Assembly (NCBI RefSeq): GCF_026262505.1
Contig: NC_067204.1
Span: 22,351,300 to 22,415,299, forward strand
Direction: 5' to 3'
Origin: Trichomonas vaginalis G3
Lineage: Eukaryota; Parabasalia; Trichomonadida; Trichomonadidae
DNA length: 64,000 nt
Under the pieces are notes generated by a model. It worked only from the letters and a program-made list of their open reading frames with translations. It did no database searches and was not told the origin of the DNA. Each line of letters opens with the position of its first letter. Positions within the stretch are counted from its first letter, which is position 1. Both the position numbers and the translations under genes were made by a program. This document shows positions 1-9,497 of this stretch, piece by piece.

Positions 1-1184
1 ACATAGTAGAAGAATATCGAAAAATGTTTGCCGACATACAAAAGACTCCAACACCAGATGAAAATATTCAGCATAGAATGAAAGTACTGAAAGAAAATGT
101 ACACAAATACAACAACCCTTTTTACTTACGAGCATTTAACGTTCAATCTTCGGATGAACTCGGTGAAAATAAAAGGTTAAATTTCAAGAAAACATATAGA
201 AATGAAACATTGTTTAAAGTTCATTCAGAACCTAACCAAGATGGAAACAAACCTACTTTTGTTTCTGCAGACGATGGAACTACAATGAGATGGGGTCATA
301 AAGCTAACCCGGATAGGTGGTTCATAAACTTACAACCACAATTCCAAGAAGTTGTAGACGCAATGGAAGTCAATGGTGAACAAGATATAGCTGGTATTTT
401 AAGCGCGGCTTTAATGCCATTGAAAGATATGAAACATGCAGATATTTTGGACCAGTATGAAATGAACATGGCTGATGGAAATATAACACCTGACGTTCTA
501 GAACATTTATCTCAAAGAACTACACAGAACCATAGAGATGGTATATTTGGTGAAGAGTTTAGAAAGAAAGTTAGGGAGGGAGAAGGAAGAGAACCTATTG
601 TACATGACCTTGCAAACGAAAGTTTACAAAATGTCATAAAAACTTACTTTGCAGACAATGAACCGAGAAGGGATGAATATTTAAGAAAACTCAAATGGAC
701 AGTACCAAATGAAATGTTAGTATTGAAAAACATGTTCCTTGACAAAATAAAACCAACTACAGAAATAAACGACGCAAGACTGAAAGATTGGGTAAAAGCT
801 TTCCCATTCACAAAAGATATAATTGGTAACATGGAAAGAAAACCAGAATGGCTACAAAAACATATATTTGGAAACGAGCATATTCCATATGGACAGGCAC
901 TGTTTGAAGAGCTTGAACCGGAAACTCAGGACAGAGTCATGCAAACAATACGCAAAGACTCAAATACAAACTATGACAAACTCTTTCTAGGATATAGGTT
1001 ACCTGAGATGGGCGACCAGAGCCCAAAGGCAAAAAGGACATGGGAAATTTACAACATACTAGGTGAACATGAGGCAAAGATGCAACAACTTGAAGCAGAG
1101 GGCAATGAAGGAAAAAGAAGAGTTAAAAACTCAGTCAGGAAGAAAGTAAAGCTTGGTCCACGTGGGTTCTATTATGACATATAA
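1..1184 (+). CDS. Unrecognised Polinton protein, N-terminus outside window
   Basis: The frame is open from the window edge and the first internal ATG is at 24, so the true start may lie further left. At least 386 residues are visible, charged and mostly soluble in character, with no membrane segment. The C-terminus is basic (KRRVKNSVRKKVK) and ends in GPRGFYYDI. It lies directly upstream of the major capsid gene on the same strand with a 32-bp gap, which suggests a virion or assembly role by position only. I do not recognise the family. Confidence 0.6.
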   Translation, partial: IVEEYRKMFADIQKTPTPDENIQHRMKVLKENVHKYNNPFYLRAFNVQSSDELGENKRLNFKKTYRNETLFKVHSEPNQDGNKPTFVSADDGTTMRWGHKANPDRWFINLQPQFQEVVDAMEVNGEQDIAGILSAALMPLKDMKHADILDQYEMNMADGNITPDVLEHLSQRTTQNHRDGIFGEEFRKKVREGEGREPIVHDLANESLQNVIKTYFADNEPRRDEYLRKLKWTVPNEMLVLKNMFLDKIKPTTEINDARLKDWVKAFPFTKDIIGNMERKPEWLQKHIFGNEHIPYGQALFEELEPETQDRVMQTIRKDSNTNYDKLFLGYRLPEMGDQSPKAKRTWEIYNILGEHEAKMQQLEAEGNEGKRRVKNSVRKKVKLGPRGFYYDI

Positions 1185-1216
1185 ATCCAACTATTCTATA
1201 TTTTTACTCATATGAA

Positions 1217-2683
1217 ATGTACGCCGCTCAGAATATAACGCCAACAGTTTTGGATGCTATGAATGGAAATGTTTCCGAATGGTATAACGAATGCGACAAT
1301 GCCATTAGAAGGTCAGAAATAGTTCCTGGAACTTACGAATATACAACTGCTGTTTCTTATGGAAACGTAGGTGAGTTGGAGAAGGTTCTTCAACAACAGT
1401 AGATATTGCTTGCGACAGGTTTCATATTATTTCTATTGACAACTCATTCTTATACGTGGAACAAGACATTGAAATAAAACCTTCTGCCAAGTTGTCTGAC
1501 AAGAAAGGTTGCAATGGAATTTTCTATGTCGGATACCAATATGCTCCAGAAGTTTTTATGGGATATAAGATATATTCTAACTCTGACTTAGTTCAAACAG
1601 TAACATGGGCAAACTATGAATGGTTCGCTTTGAGAAACTCAGTACAACCACAAGCTAGAGAACAAACAGACCAGTATGCAACTATTGAGAAAATAAGAAG
1701 ACTTGACCCTAACGTTCCAGGAGTTTATGTTAACCTTTCTGGACAAACTGCAGCAGCAGTAACCAAAGTAAAACTGAAACTTAGAGTTCCTTTGTCATCT
1801 TTCCTCATCTTCAGGTTTTTAAGATACTTGCCAAACTGGGCAGGAAAAAATTTCTATCGAACTTACTCCAAGCAAAAATAACTTAGTCATTGCACCAACA
1901 CAAGACCCATTCACTCTTACAGAAGTAGTGGGAACAAATAAAATGTCATTCGCCGACTTTTGCAAAAACAAAGTTGACTTAGACTTTGGTTTCTCAAACC
2001 TCAACACTGAAGTAAACTATTATTTCAATGCTGCTGGAGATGCTTGGGACCCAGTTAAGTTCACATGCGAAAAGTTTGAATGCAAGAGAATAGAAAGCAG
2101 ACTTGCAGTCTATATGTTGGACCCAGATATTTCAAATGCTTTAGCTGCCAAATATATTGCAGTTCCACTTATGTTCCCTATACACCAAATATCTGTCAAA
2201 GACTTTGCAGGTGAAGTTGGAAACCAAAGTGCTGACCCAGGTGCAAGAACAGATATTGCTTTAACAACTGCAATGAAACATGCAGATACTATGTTTGTAC
2301 TGTTCAGACGAACTATAAATGACTATTCTTGCTTCTACAACCCTGGTATTAAATACCATATAAACATAGATGGCAAATACTATCCAAGAGAAGAATATTC
2401 TACAGTTGAGGATATGAGGTCATACAACTTGACATTAGATGCTATGAACTTTAACAACAACTTCACAACAACCATAAACCCTGAAATGCAAAGTTCTATT
2501 ATGCCATATGTGAAAGTATGGACTCATACAGGAGGTCAAAAAACTCAATATACAAATGGAGACCGTTCAAACTTTTGGCTTGGCATTCCATTTGCTGACT
2601 CAGAAGACTTTATGGGTGGTATTTCAACTGTTGGTACAGTTCAAATACAATATACTGGTGACAGAGACGGTCCAATGAATTGA
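1217..2683 (+). pseudogene. Major capsid protein of Polinton A (double jelly-roll type), broken
   Basis: Best candidate for the hexon-like major capsid protein. Visible stretches include APEVFMGYKIYSNSD, LRVPLSSFLIF and FWLGIPFADSEDF, the hydrophobic/aromatic strand-like segments expected of a double jelly-roll shell protein. The length of the region (about 1.47 kb) and its place beside the penton-like gene and packaging module also fit. Assignment rests on motif style and context; a structure prediction would settle it. The copy is a fossil with a small number of breaks. A short ATG context (tactcatatgaaATG) precedes it. Confidence 0.65.
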
Positions 2684-3157
2684 AAGCAAAGAAGTTTACA
2701 AAACCAATAGCACTTTTCACGGAAGATGCTCTTTTGAAGATTCGTTCGATGAAACCTGCTGGGGCTCCTCAGATTGGTATAAACGACAGCTTCCATCGAG
2801 CAGATTTTGGCAGCAGGTCAGTAAGTTGTTCTTGAACTGACTTCTCTCCGTCAAATATTGACAGTACGCCAGTTTTGACATAAAATTGTATTATAAACTT
2901 ACCTTTAGAAATATCTGTAAGTTTTGTTGTTATATTTTGTCTGCTTCAAGAACTTTCACCATTTCAGTTATACCAACTTTCTTTTGCTTTATGGAAATAT
3001 TTTGGTTCAGCAAAGACTGCTATTCTATAACATTTTCCATTGTTTGTATAAAGAACTATTCTGTCAATGAACTTGTATTGTTTGTGTGTTAAACTTAACT
3101 GTTTTGCTTCAATTCGAAGAGATACTCAAATACGTCCATCTTTTATTCTACAGTAAA
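2684..3157. other. Spacer with degenerate coding-like sequence
   Basis: No intact gene is seen. The first 150 bases have coding-like composition continuing from the capsid region; the rest is T-rich and low in complexity. A possible promoter tract (tttattctacagtaaa) ends directly before the ATG at 3158. Confidence 0.4.
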
Positions 3158-3655
3158 ATGTCATTTCCGAAAAATAGAAGCGTAAGTGTTTCAAAAGGTT
3201 TAATGGCGATGGCAGATGTGAAGTTAAATTCACCAACTCAAACAAACAGTCAAAGTGTGTTGTCAATGTCAAAGAAAGAGATGTTGAAGTGGGGAAACCA
3301 TACGAAGACGAAGATGGTATAACAATAGTTCCTGTAAAAGAACAACCAACATACCCTGAAGTTTAGCAGAGACTTAAGTTCTGTTGCAGATATTCGAAAT
3401 GACTACCAACAACTTAAAGACAAACTTAAAACTCAGGAGAAGATTTGTCAGGCTTTGGGTTATAATGTTAAACTTGGTTGAGCACAACCCTGTAAAAGTG
3501 AACTCATCTATGTCATCGCACCTCGTGAAGTTTTGAAAAGAAAACTATTGAAACTTTTGACAGAGGCAGACGATATAAACATCAAAGAAATAGAACCCGA
3601 CGTTAGTTGCTGTGGTGTTTCATATAATTCATTGACAAGATATACGTTATGAAAG
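3158..3655 (+). pseudogene. Conserved Polinton protein of unknown role, broken
   Basis: The N-terminus (MSFPKNRSVSVSKG) and a downstream segment with a Cys-Cys motif (DVSCCGVS) resemble the gene at 33426-34076 of element B, which has IECCGQT at the matching place. Both lie next to a penton-like gene, so the pair is a conserved neighbour of the capsid module. Function is unknown. This copy has several breaks. Confidence 0.5.
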
Positions 3656-3737
3656 GAGGTGAACGTTGAACTTAAAATATAGTTTCCCAGACGTTATAAA
3701 AAATATTTGACGACCACAACATTTCATTAAAATTTAT

Positions 3738-4553
3738 TTGCAAAGTAAATGCAGAAGACATAGTGGTTTAACTATTACGACTAAAAACCCTGAGTCATAT
3801 AATTCTATAACAACAAACTTACAAAGTCCTCAAGGACGATATTGTAAACTAACTTTAAACACGATGACGACTAAAGCCTGTTTTGCTCTTTTGACACCAG
3901 AAGACTTTGTTGTTGTGAATGGTAAAAAATACTTCTTTGAAGATACTTACTCAGATATACCACCAACAGGTTTTGTTGACTTATTTAATACTTTAAGGAC
4001 GGATGTAACATGTGCTGCAACTAGAGCAGGTTTCATTATGTTTGGATGTCCGACTGAGTTTAGTATAAACGATATGAGCTATAATACAAAACTTATATCT
4101 GGTTTTTACTACCAACAGTTTCCTATAACAGGAAAAGGTGTCATACAAGGTTTGTCTGTTCCATTGACTTTAAGTACACCTATTTTATATATTGTTTCAA
4201 ACTTAGGTTCAAAGTGCTATTCGAATATCGACAGAAACTACTATGACCAAAAGATACTCATGCGTATAAACAACACATTCTCTGCTGGTTTGCCTATTGT
4301 TCATTCGAATGCAGAATTTTCAGCTTTAGTAAACTCAAACACTTTAGCAAACATAAACTTAACCTTAGTTGACGCAAACTTTGTTCCTGTAAAACTTTTA
4401 TGTCCTATGTATTTGTCAATGACGGCAGAAAGTTTCGAATTGGAAGATGCAACTGGTGAAAGTATTGTATTACAAGAACAACTTCAACAACAAATAGCTC
4501 AAGAACAACAAATGCAACAAATGGAACAAATGCAACAACAAAGTCAAGAATAA
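3738..4553 (+). CDS. Penton-like minor capsid protein candidate
   Basis: Open frame of about 270 residues; the 5' end is uncertain because no ATG opens the frame. Near the C-terminus the pattern NINLTLVDANFVPVKL then PMYLSMTAE resembles the last strands of single jelly-roll penton proteins. The gene at 34369-35132 on the other strand of element B has the matching pattern (FRLVDFQGEPVEL, PVRMTVEVDF), so the two are probably orthologous modules. The tail is a Gln/Met-rich low-complexity stretch of about 30 residues. It lies between the capsid genes and the helicase. Family call by pattern only. Confidence 0.5.
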   Translation: MQSKCRRHSGLTITTKNPESYNSITTNLQSPQGRYCKLTLNTMTTKACFALLTPEDFVVVNGKKYFFEDTYSDIPPTGFVDLFNTLRTDVTCAATRAGFIMFGCPTEFSINDMSYNTKLISGFYYQQFPITGKGVIQGLSVPLTLSTPILYIVSNLGSKCYSNIDRNYYDQKILMRINNTFSAGLPIVHSNAEFSALVNSNTLANINLTLVDANFVPVKLLCPMYLSMTAESFELEDATGESIVLQEQLQQQIAQEQQMQQMEQMQQQSQE

Positions 4554-4582
4554 AAAAAAATATTTTTTTTATTTTTATAAAA

Positions 4583-5811
4583 ATGTACAGAATAGATGTT
4601 TCAGATTTTTATGACTTCCAAGCATTCAGAAATATGTGTCCATTTCGAGACTATAACAAAGCAGTCGAGAATTTGAAACGTTTAGTCATTTATGTTGACT
4701 CTGCCCCAGAATGTTATGTCATGAAAGAATGGGATGTTGTCTTTAACAAACCAAGAGCAACAATAGTGTCTGAACAAGAATGTAGACAGAAACTTAAGAA
4801 AATAAAAGTTGTACAAGTTGGCATGAAGATGTTAGATGCTTGGGATATCTTATTGTCAAAACTTGAAGATTTTTCAGTTCGTGGTATAAAGTTCTATACA
4901 CCTTCTCCAAACTTCTATTCTATCTTCACTGGATATAAATACGAACAAGTAGAATGGAAAGAAAATATTATAGAAGCTTGGTTAGACCATGTCAAAGAAA
5001 TTATATGCAATGGAAACGAAAGAGTCTATGAGTATATCTTATGTTGGTTTGCAAACATCTTACAACATCCAAGTGCTAAAAATGAAACTGCTCTCATTAT
5101 AATTGGAAAACAAGGAACTGGTAAGAACACTTTCTTTACAGATATCTTATGCAAACTGTTAGAGGCTATTCGAACCCTAATATGACAAACTTAGAAAACA
5201 TCTGCGGTAAATTTAACTCTTCAATAGAGAATATGAAACTTATAGTATGTAACGAACTTCAAAGTATAGATACAACAAAGGTTTTAAACTCAGATGCTTT
5301 GAAGAGTCTTATAACAGACAAAGTTGGAGTTGTTGAAAGAAAATATAAAGACCAAAGAGTTTGTGAAAATGTTGCAAATTTCATCATGGTTTCAAACAAT
5401 GTTGTTCCGATGAAGTTAGAAAGTTCTGACAGAAGATATGTAGTTGTCAGAACGTCAGATTCTCATATGCAAGATACAGAATATTTTGACGACTTAGCAG
5501 AAACTTTGACACCTAACTTTTACAACCACTTGTTCTCATATTTCATGACATTAGATATTTCAAAGTTCAATCCAAGACAAATTCCATATACCGAAGAGAG
5601 ACAAACATTGTTAGAAGCAAACAAGAGTGTATATGAACTGTTTATAGATGAAACTGACTTTGAGTGTTTAGATGAAAGGTCATTGTACGATTCATATAAA
5701 CAATATTGTCAAGAGTATGGTTATATGACAGCGTCTAAACGAACATTCTTGGCAAATGTCAAAAGTCTTTTAGATTCAGAACGGCGTATATACAAAGAAA
5801 AATTTTTCTGA
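4583..5811 (+). pseudogene. D5-like superfamily 3 helicase, broken
   Basis: Replicative helicase of the poxvirus D5/virophage type. The Walker A loop reads IIIGKQGTGKNTF. Downstream are an acidic segment (LIVCNELQS), the SF3 C-motif-like NFIMVSNNVVP and the arginine-containing SSDRRYVVV. The C-terminal part (LYDSYKQYCQEYG) is the small helical domain that follows the SF3 core in D5-like proteins. It probably unwinds element DNA during replication. The gene is broken (about one break). It is followed after 39 bp by a gene that repeats its C-terminal domain. Confidence 0.8.
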
Positions 5812-5853
5812 GTAAATTTAAAAAAAATATTTTTTTATCCGATAGAAAAGATG
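5812..5853 (+). repeat. Upstream tract, first copy of a 42-bp direct repeat
   Basis: A/T tract followed by ttatccgatagaaaagATG. An almost identical tract lies at 6177-6224 before the next gene. The two copies bracket the 106-residue gene, so they probably arose with its duplication and may carry its promoter. Confidence 0.6.
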
Positions 5854-6171
5854 GCAGAAAAATTAACTTTTTACATAGCGCCAGACCCTTCTTGCCCACA
5901 TCTTTTTAAGCCACAATATATAGACATAGAACTAAATAGAGAAAGCGAAATTCTACAAACAGAAGAAACATATAGAGACCTAGATAACGAAAATGGATAT
6001 GCGCTATTCTGGTTAGGTTGTCCTTATGAAATGTATGAAAAAAAGGCTTTATATGAAGAATATAGAAAATATTGTTATGAAAACGATATAAGACCAAGCT
6101 CTAGAGAAAAATTCTATGCTGGTATAAAACATCTTTTCAAAGTTCGGAATGGCAAATATAGAAAGAAATAA
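5851..6171 (+). CDS. Stand-alone copy of the helicase C-terminal domain
   Basis: 106 residues. The last 45 residues (LYEEYRKYCYENDIRPSSREK and on) align by eye with the C-terminus of the preceding helicase (LYDSYKQYCQEYGYMTASKR), sharing the LY..Y..YC, S, F and K.L positions. The N-terminal half is different. It therefore looks like a partial tandem duplication of the helicase 3' end, perhaps kept as an accessory or partner of the helicase. The start codon follows the repeated tccgatagaaaag tract. Confidence 0.55.
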   Translation: MAEKLTFYIAPDPSCPHLFKPQYIDIELNRESEILQTEETYRDLDNENGYALFWLGCPYEMYEKKALYEEYRKYCYENDIRPSSREKFYAGIKHLFKVRNGKYRKK

Positions 6172-6221
6172 TTTTTATGAGTAAATTTAAAAAAAAATAT
6201 TTTTTTTATCCGATAGAAAAG

Positions 6222-6641
6222 ATGGCAAAATTCATCTCAGTAAACAAGTACATGACAGGACTTAAAGAAGAACTAGACCCATTCACATATTTGAATGTTT
6301 ACTTCTACCATTTTGAAAAGTCTTCATTCAGCAAAGTTTGGAACATCGAACCAGTTAAGTTTGCTATTGTGACTAAAAATGGTGCGAAATTTGAAGACTT
6401 AGACATAGAAGGTTTGTTAGCAGTCAAAGAAAATTTTGACAGAAAGTTCTCAAACCTTAAAGAAGGCAAAGCATACAAACTTGTTATACCTTATGAACCA
6501 AAGAAGACAGACGACTATGAATATTATGAGTCTAAGATAGTTGAAGTTCAAGGTAAATTGGGTAAAAAGATTTTAGAGTCTAAGCCAGTGTTTGCTCCTA
6601 AAGAGGAAGAGAACATTGACATTGACCCAGAAATGTTCTAA
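6222..6641 (+). CDS. Possible single-stranded DNA-binding protein
   Basis: 139 residues from the ATG after the second copy of the repeated upstream tract; an earlier in-frame ATG at 6177 lies inside that tract and is not preferred. The C-terminus is acidic and ends in phenylalanine (EEENIDIDPEMF), as in bacterial SSB and phage T7 gp2.5, where such tails bind replication partners. Its place next to the helicase agrees. No OB fold can be shown by eye, so the function is inference. Confidence 0.4.
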   Translation: MAKFISVNKYMTGLKEELDPFTYLNVYFYHFEKSSFSKVWNIEPVKFAIVTKNGAKFEDLDIEGLLAVKENFDRKFSNLKEGKAYKLVIPYEPKKTDDYEYYESKIVEVQGKLGKKILESKPVFAPKEEENIDIDPEMF

Positions 6642-6657
6642 AAATAAAATTTTATTT

Positions 6658-7107
6658 TTACATGTCATATCTCACCTTCTCTGGAACTGGTTCTTTCTTC
6701 TCTTCTTCTACTTTCTTTTCTTTCTTCTCTCTCTTCTTCTTCTTCTCTGGTGGAGTTATGTCAAACTTCTCAGAACCATATTTTTGTAAAAGGTCTTTGT
6801 CCTTTAATAGCTCTTCTATTCTGTTTTCTATTTCATCTTCAAGAACAGCGCATGTGTCTTCTTTGCATTCTAAGAACTTTTGTTGGACTTCATCTTTCCA
6901 ATCGGCGTCATCTCTGTCAACAAGTCTGTCATTGACAAATTTTAAGACTTCTCTGCTTAATGTTTTATGGTTCTTGTCATATTCCCAGAAACAGAACTTT
7001 AGAACAAATTCACCTTTCTTGTTTACACTATGTAAGATTTTATGGTCGACAGATGTTTTGCTGTCAAAAAGTTTGTCTCGAATATAGATAGCGAAATCGC
7101 TAGACAT
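6658..7107 (-). CDS. Unrecognised charged Polinton protein
   Basis: 149 residues from MSSDFAIYIRDKL. The C-terminal third is a Lys/Glu-rich stretch (KKKKREKKEKK) with probable coiled-coil or disordered character. It converges on the preceding gene with only 16 bp between stops and diverges from the packaging ATPase with 36 bp between start codons. Family unknown. Confidence 0.55.
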   Translation of the reverse strand: MSSDFAIYIRDKLFDSKTSVDHKILHSVNKKGEFVLKFCFWEYDKNHKTLSREVLKFVNDRLVDRDDADWKDEVQQKFLECKEDTCAVLEDEIENRIEELLKDKDLLQKYGSEKFDITPPEKKKKREKKEKKVEEEKKEPVPEKVRYDM

Positions 7108-7143
7108 TTTCAAAAAGATAAAAATTTTAATTTTTCTAAAAAT

Positions 7144-8019
7144 ATGTTAGAAAAAAAGTTTGCTGACATTGACAAGAAATTTGAGAATGTTTTAAACAAG
7201 AACAAGAGGAAGTTAGAAAATGCTCAGATAAAACCCATACATGACAAGTTCTTATTTGCTCAGAATGGTATAACAGGTCTAATTGCACCACCTGGGTCGG
7301 GTAAGACTTTCACTTATCTTAAAATGGCTGCACAACAACAAGAACTAGATGAGAAGAACCCATTTTATGAGTTAGTAGTCATTTGTAGTACTTCTGGTCA
7401 ATTTGACCAAACCGTCAATTCGTTCAAAGATATTATAAAAAAGTCTAAGTTAGTATGTATAAAGGATACTGAGTTGTTAGATTGGATAAAGAAGTACCAA
7501 AGAAGAGTTTTGAAGTACAATGCTATAAATGAGTATGTCAATTCGAAGTTTAAAGACCCAAATGAGGAAATGCAGAGAATATTAGAGAAGAAACACTTCA
7601 GAAACAAACAGAAAGAGATAGAATACATTTCGAAGAAATTGCAATCTTACGATTGGAAGACTTACCCTCACAGATGTCTTCTTATCTTAGATGACTTTGC
7701 TTCTCATCCTTTGTTAAAGAACAGAGAACAAGATATGTGTCGAATTCTTAAGAAGCTCAGACACTTTAACATCTCAGTTGTCATTTGTGTACAGACAGCA
7801 AAGAGTTTAAGTAAGGATGTTAAAAGAATACTTACTGATATCATACTTTTCCCTGGATTGTCCGAAGACGATTTCATGGAACTTATGAAAGAGTCCATGG
7901 CAGGTAAGTTTGACAGACATGAACTATGGGAGAAGTACAAAGTCATACAAGACCCTCATACTTCTTTCAGAATTCATATCTACGCGAACAAAGTTCAAAT
8001 TGTAAAAAGTCAAGCTTGA
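7144..8019 (+). CDS. Packaging ATPase, FtsK/HerA (A32-like) type
   Basis: 291 residues from ATG 7144; the frame extends upstream into the divergent neighbour, so the internal ATG is preferred. Walker A is GLIAPPGSGKTF (about residues 44-56) and Walker B is LLILDDFASHP (about 179-189), followed by a segment like the family's sensor region (VVICVQTAK). Proteins of this group drive genome packaging into capsids in Polintons, adenovirus-like and giant viruses. A diverged relative is at 32117-33009. The frame looks whole. Confidence 0.85.
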   Translation: MLEKKFADIDKKFENVLNKNKRKLENAQIKPIHDKFLFAQNGITGLIAPPGSGKTFTYLKMAAQQQELDEKNPFYELVVICSTSGQFDQTVNSFKDIIKKSKLVCIKDTELLDWIKKYQRRVLKYNAINEYVNSKFKDPNEEMQRILEKKHFRNKQKEIEYISKKLQSYDWKTYPHRCLLILDDFASHPLLKNREQDMCRILKKLRHFNISVVICVQTAKSLSKDVKRILTDIILFPGLSEDDFMELMKESMAGKFDRHELWEKYKVIQDPHTSFRIHIYANKVQIVKSQA

Positions 8020-8102
8020 AAATCTAAGTGTTTAGTCTTAGTCTGTTGTGGTGCTGGGGCTGTCGGTTCTTCTGGCTTTGGAATGGACTCGGTTGGTGGT
8101 AC

Positions 8103-8491
8103 GTCGGATGGAAGAGTTCTTCCTGTTGGAAGGAAAAACTTTTCCAGTTGGATGCAAGAGTTCTTCCTGTCGGATGCAAGAGTTCTTCCTGTCGGATGGA
8201 AGAACTTTTCCTGTCTGATGGAAAATATTTTTCTGTCGGATGGAAAAACTTTTTCTGTCGGAAGAAAAAACTTTTTCTGAAGTTCGACCAAAAAGTTCTC
8301 AATTTTCGAAAATTTGAATGGTTTACGGACGAACAACAAGAAAAATTTTTCCTGTCGGATGGAAGAGTTCTTCCAGTTGTCGGGAAAAACTTTTTCTGTC
8401 GGATGCAAGAGTTCTTCCTGTCGGATGCAAGAGTTCTTCCTGTTGTCGGGAAAATATTTTTCTGTCGGATGGAAGAGTTCTTCCTGTCGGA
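8103..8491. repeat. 22-bp tandem array, type 1 (two blocks)
   Basis: The marker GTCGGA recurs at 8103, 8125, 8147, 8169, 8191, 8213, 8235 and 8257, every 22 bases with small substitutions. A second block runs about 8354-8491 at the same spacing. Each unit carries a TTCTTCC/GGAAGA dyad. Because 22 is not a multiple of 3 and the unit lacks stops, long open frames appear on both strands; I do not consider them genes. Confidence 0.85.
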
Positions 8492-8569
8492 AGGATTTGA
8501 CAAGCCAATTTACCTTATAGAGCTACCTGAGCCATCTTTGGTGTCAAGCTTGAAAAATAAATGGTTCAT

Positions 8570-9409
8570 CTACTCTGCTTGTTTGAAGTTGTCAAAATAC
8601 TCTGTTATTTTTTCCTTTAACAATGGCAAATCTTCTTTGAAGGTAAGTATTGTACAACCTTTCATATCATAGTGTGTTTGAGGTAACGTATCTTGAACTA
8701 TTTGTTTCACATCTTCATTCGGGGTCATTGAAATCGGTAAGTTTTCGCGATAGAACCAATTTCTGTCAGATTTGTAAATCTTAGCAAGGTCGTAAAAGCT
8801 TTTGTTGTTTCTTCTGACTAAATGCAACATAACCATATCTCTGTCTTCTTCATTTTCCATCTCTTCAGTATAAATCATATACTTATAGTTCTTTTCCTTT
8901 CCTTTTGGTACCGAACGTGGTATTCTTTTCTGTATGTTTTTGTCTTTTGCTTCAAGCTTGTTCTCTAGCTCTTCACGTTCTTGTCTATGAATTTCGTCAA
9001 GAAGTTTACAAACATACCATGAATAGCGAGCTGAAGCCCACATTGCAACAGCATTTACAAGAAGTCTATGTACATAATATCCTCTCAAACCATTTGGCAA
9101 TTTTTCACGATTTTCATAGAGTTTTGGCGACTGGGGTTTCTTCCCTACTCGCTGTTCTTCACTGTTTTCAGAAAAAAGTATGTCTCGCTGTGCTTCGCTC
9201 AAAAGTTCTTGTGTGCTTTGGTTCCTAAACCAGTCTTTAGGAAGCTTAGTATCTGGAGCAAAACATGCTGTCAAAATACTTTGCATTTGGTACATATCGT
9301 CTTTGACCGAACGAATGAGACGGAGTTGTTTGTTAAACTGAACCCACTCATATTCTTCATTTATAGCTTCATGGACTATAACTGTTGTTGTGTTCTCTGT
9401 TGTTGACAT
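8570..9409 (-). CDS. KilA-N-like domain protein
   Basis: 279 residues from MSTTENTTT; the frame extends upstream but that part lies in the A/T promoter tract. The core GYYVHRLLVNAVAMWASARYSWYV fits the KilA-N signature of a hydrophobic helix, WAS and a following helix; KilA-N is a DNA-binding domain common in phages, poxviruses and giant viruses. It is followed by a Glu/Lys coiled coil and a C-terminal domain (DRNWFYRENLP). A second copy is at 41227-42051. Likely a DNA-binding regulator; specificity unknown. Confidence 0.55.
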   Translation of the reverse strand: MSTTENTTTVIVHEAINEEYEWVQFNKQLRLIRSVKDDMYQMQSILTACFAPDTKLPKDWFRNQSTQELLSEAQRDILFSENSEEQRVGKKPQSPKLYENREKLPNGLRGYYVHRLLVNAVAMWASARYSWYVCKLLDEIHRQEREELENKLEAKDKNIQKRIPRSVPKGKEKNYKYMIYTEEMENEEDRDMVMLHLVRRNNKSFYDLAKIYKSDRNWFYRENLPISMTPNEDVKQIVQDTLPQTHYDMKGCTILTFKEDLPLLKEKITEYFDNFKQAE

Positions 9410-9475
9410 ATCTGTCTTTACATACAAAATAAAAAAATAAAAAAAAATAAAACTAACTTTATTTTCTATCTTGTA
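9410..9475 (-). promoter_or_regulatory. A/T-tract upstream element of the KilA-N gene
   Basis: Read on the minus strand: gataga then aaataaagttagttttat, a long T/A tract, then ttttgtatgtaaagacagat directly before ATG. The same order of parts precedes ATGs at 10109 and 11469 on this strand and 39569, 41227 and 42107 on the other. Probably the core promoter of this gene class; inferred from recurrence. Confidence 0.5.
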
Positions 9476-9497
9476 TAAAAGACCAAAAATAAACGCT

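Noticed and set aside
24-1184. DNA polymerase or protease identity for the first gene
   Set aside because: No polymerase motifs and no His/Cys protease pattern could be seen.
6662-7087. 141-codon frame rich in Phe/Ser on the plus strand
   Set aside because: It is the antisense of the Lys/Glu-rich gene at 6658-7107.
8103-8491. CRISPR-like array
   Set aside because: Units are contiguous with no unique spacers, and the context is eukaryotic.
8010-8520. Several long open frames on both strands
   Set aside because: They are products of the 22-bp array, which lacks stops in all frames; the peptides are low-complexity repeats of the same unit.
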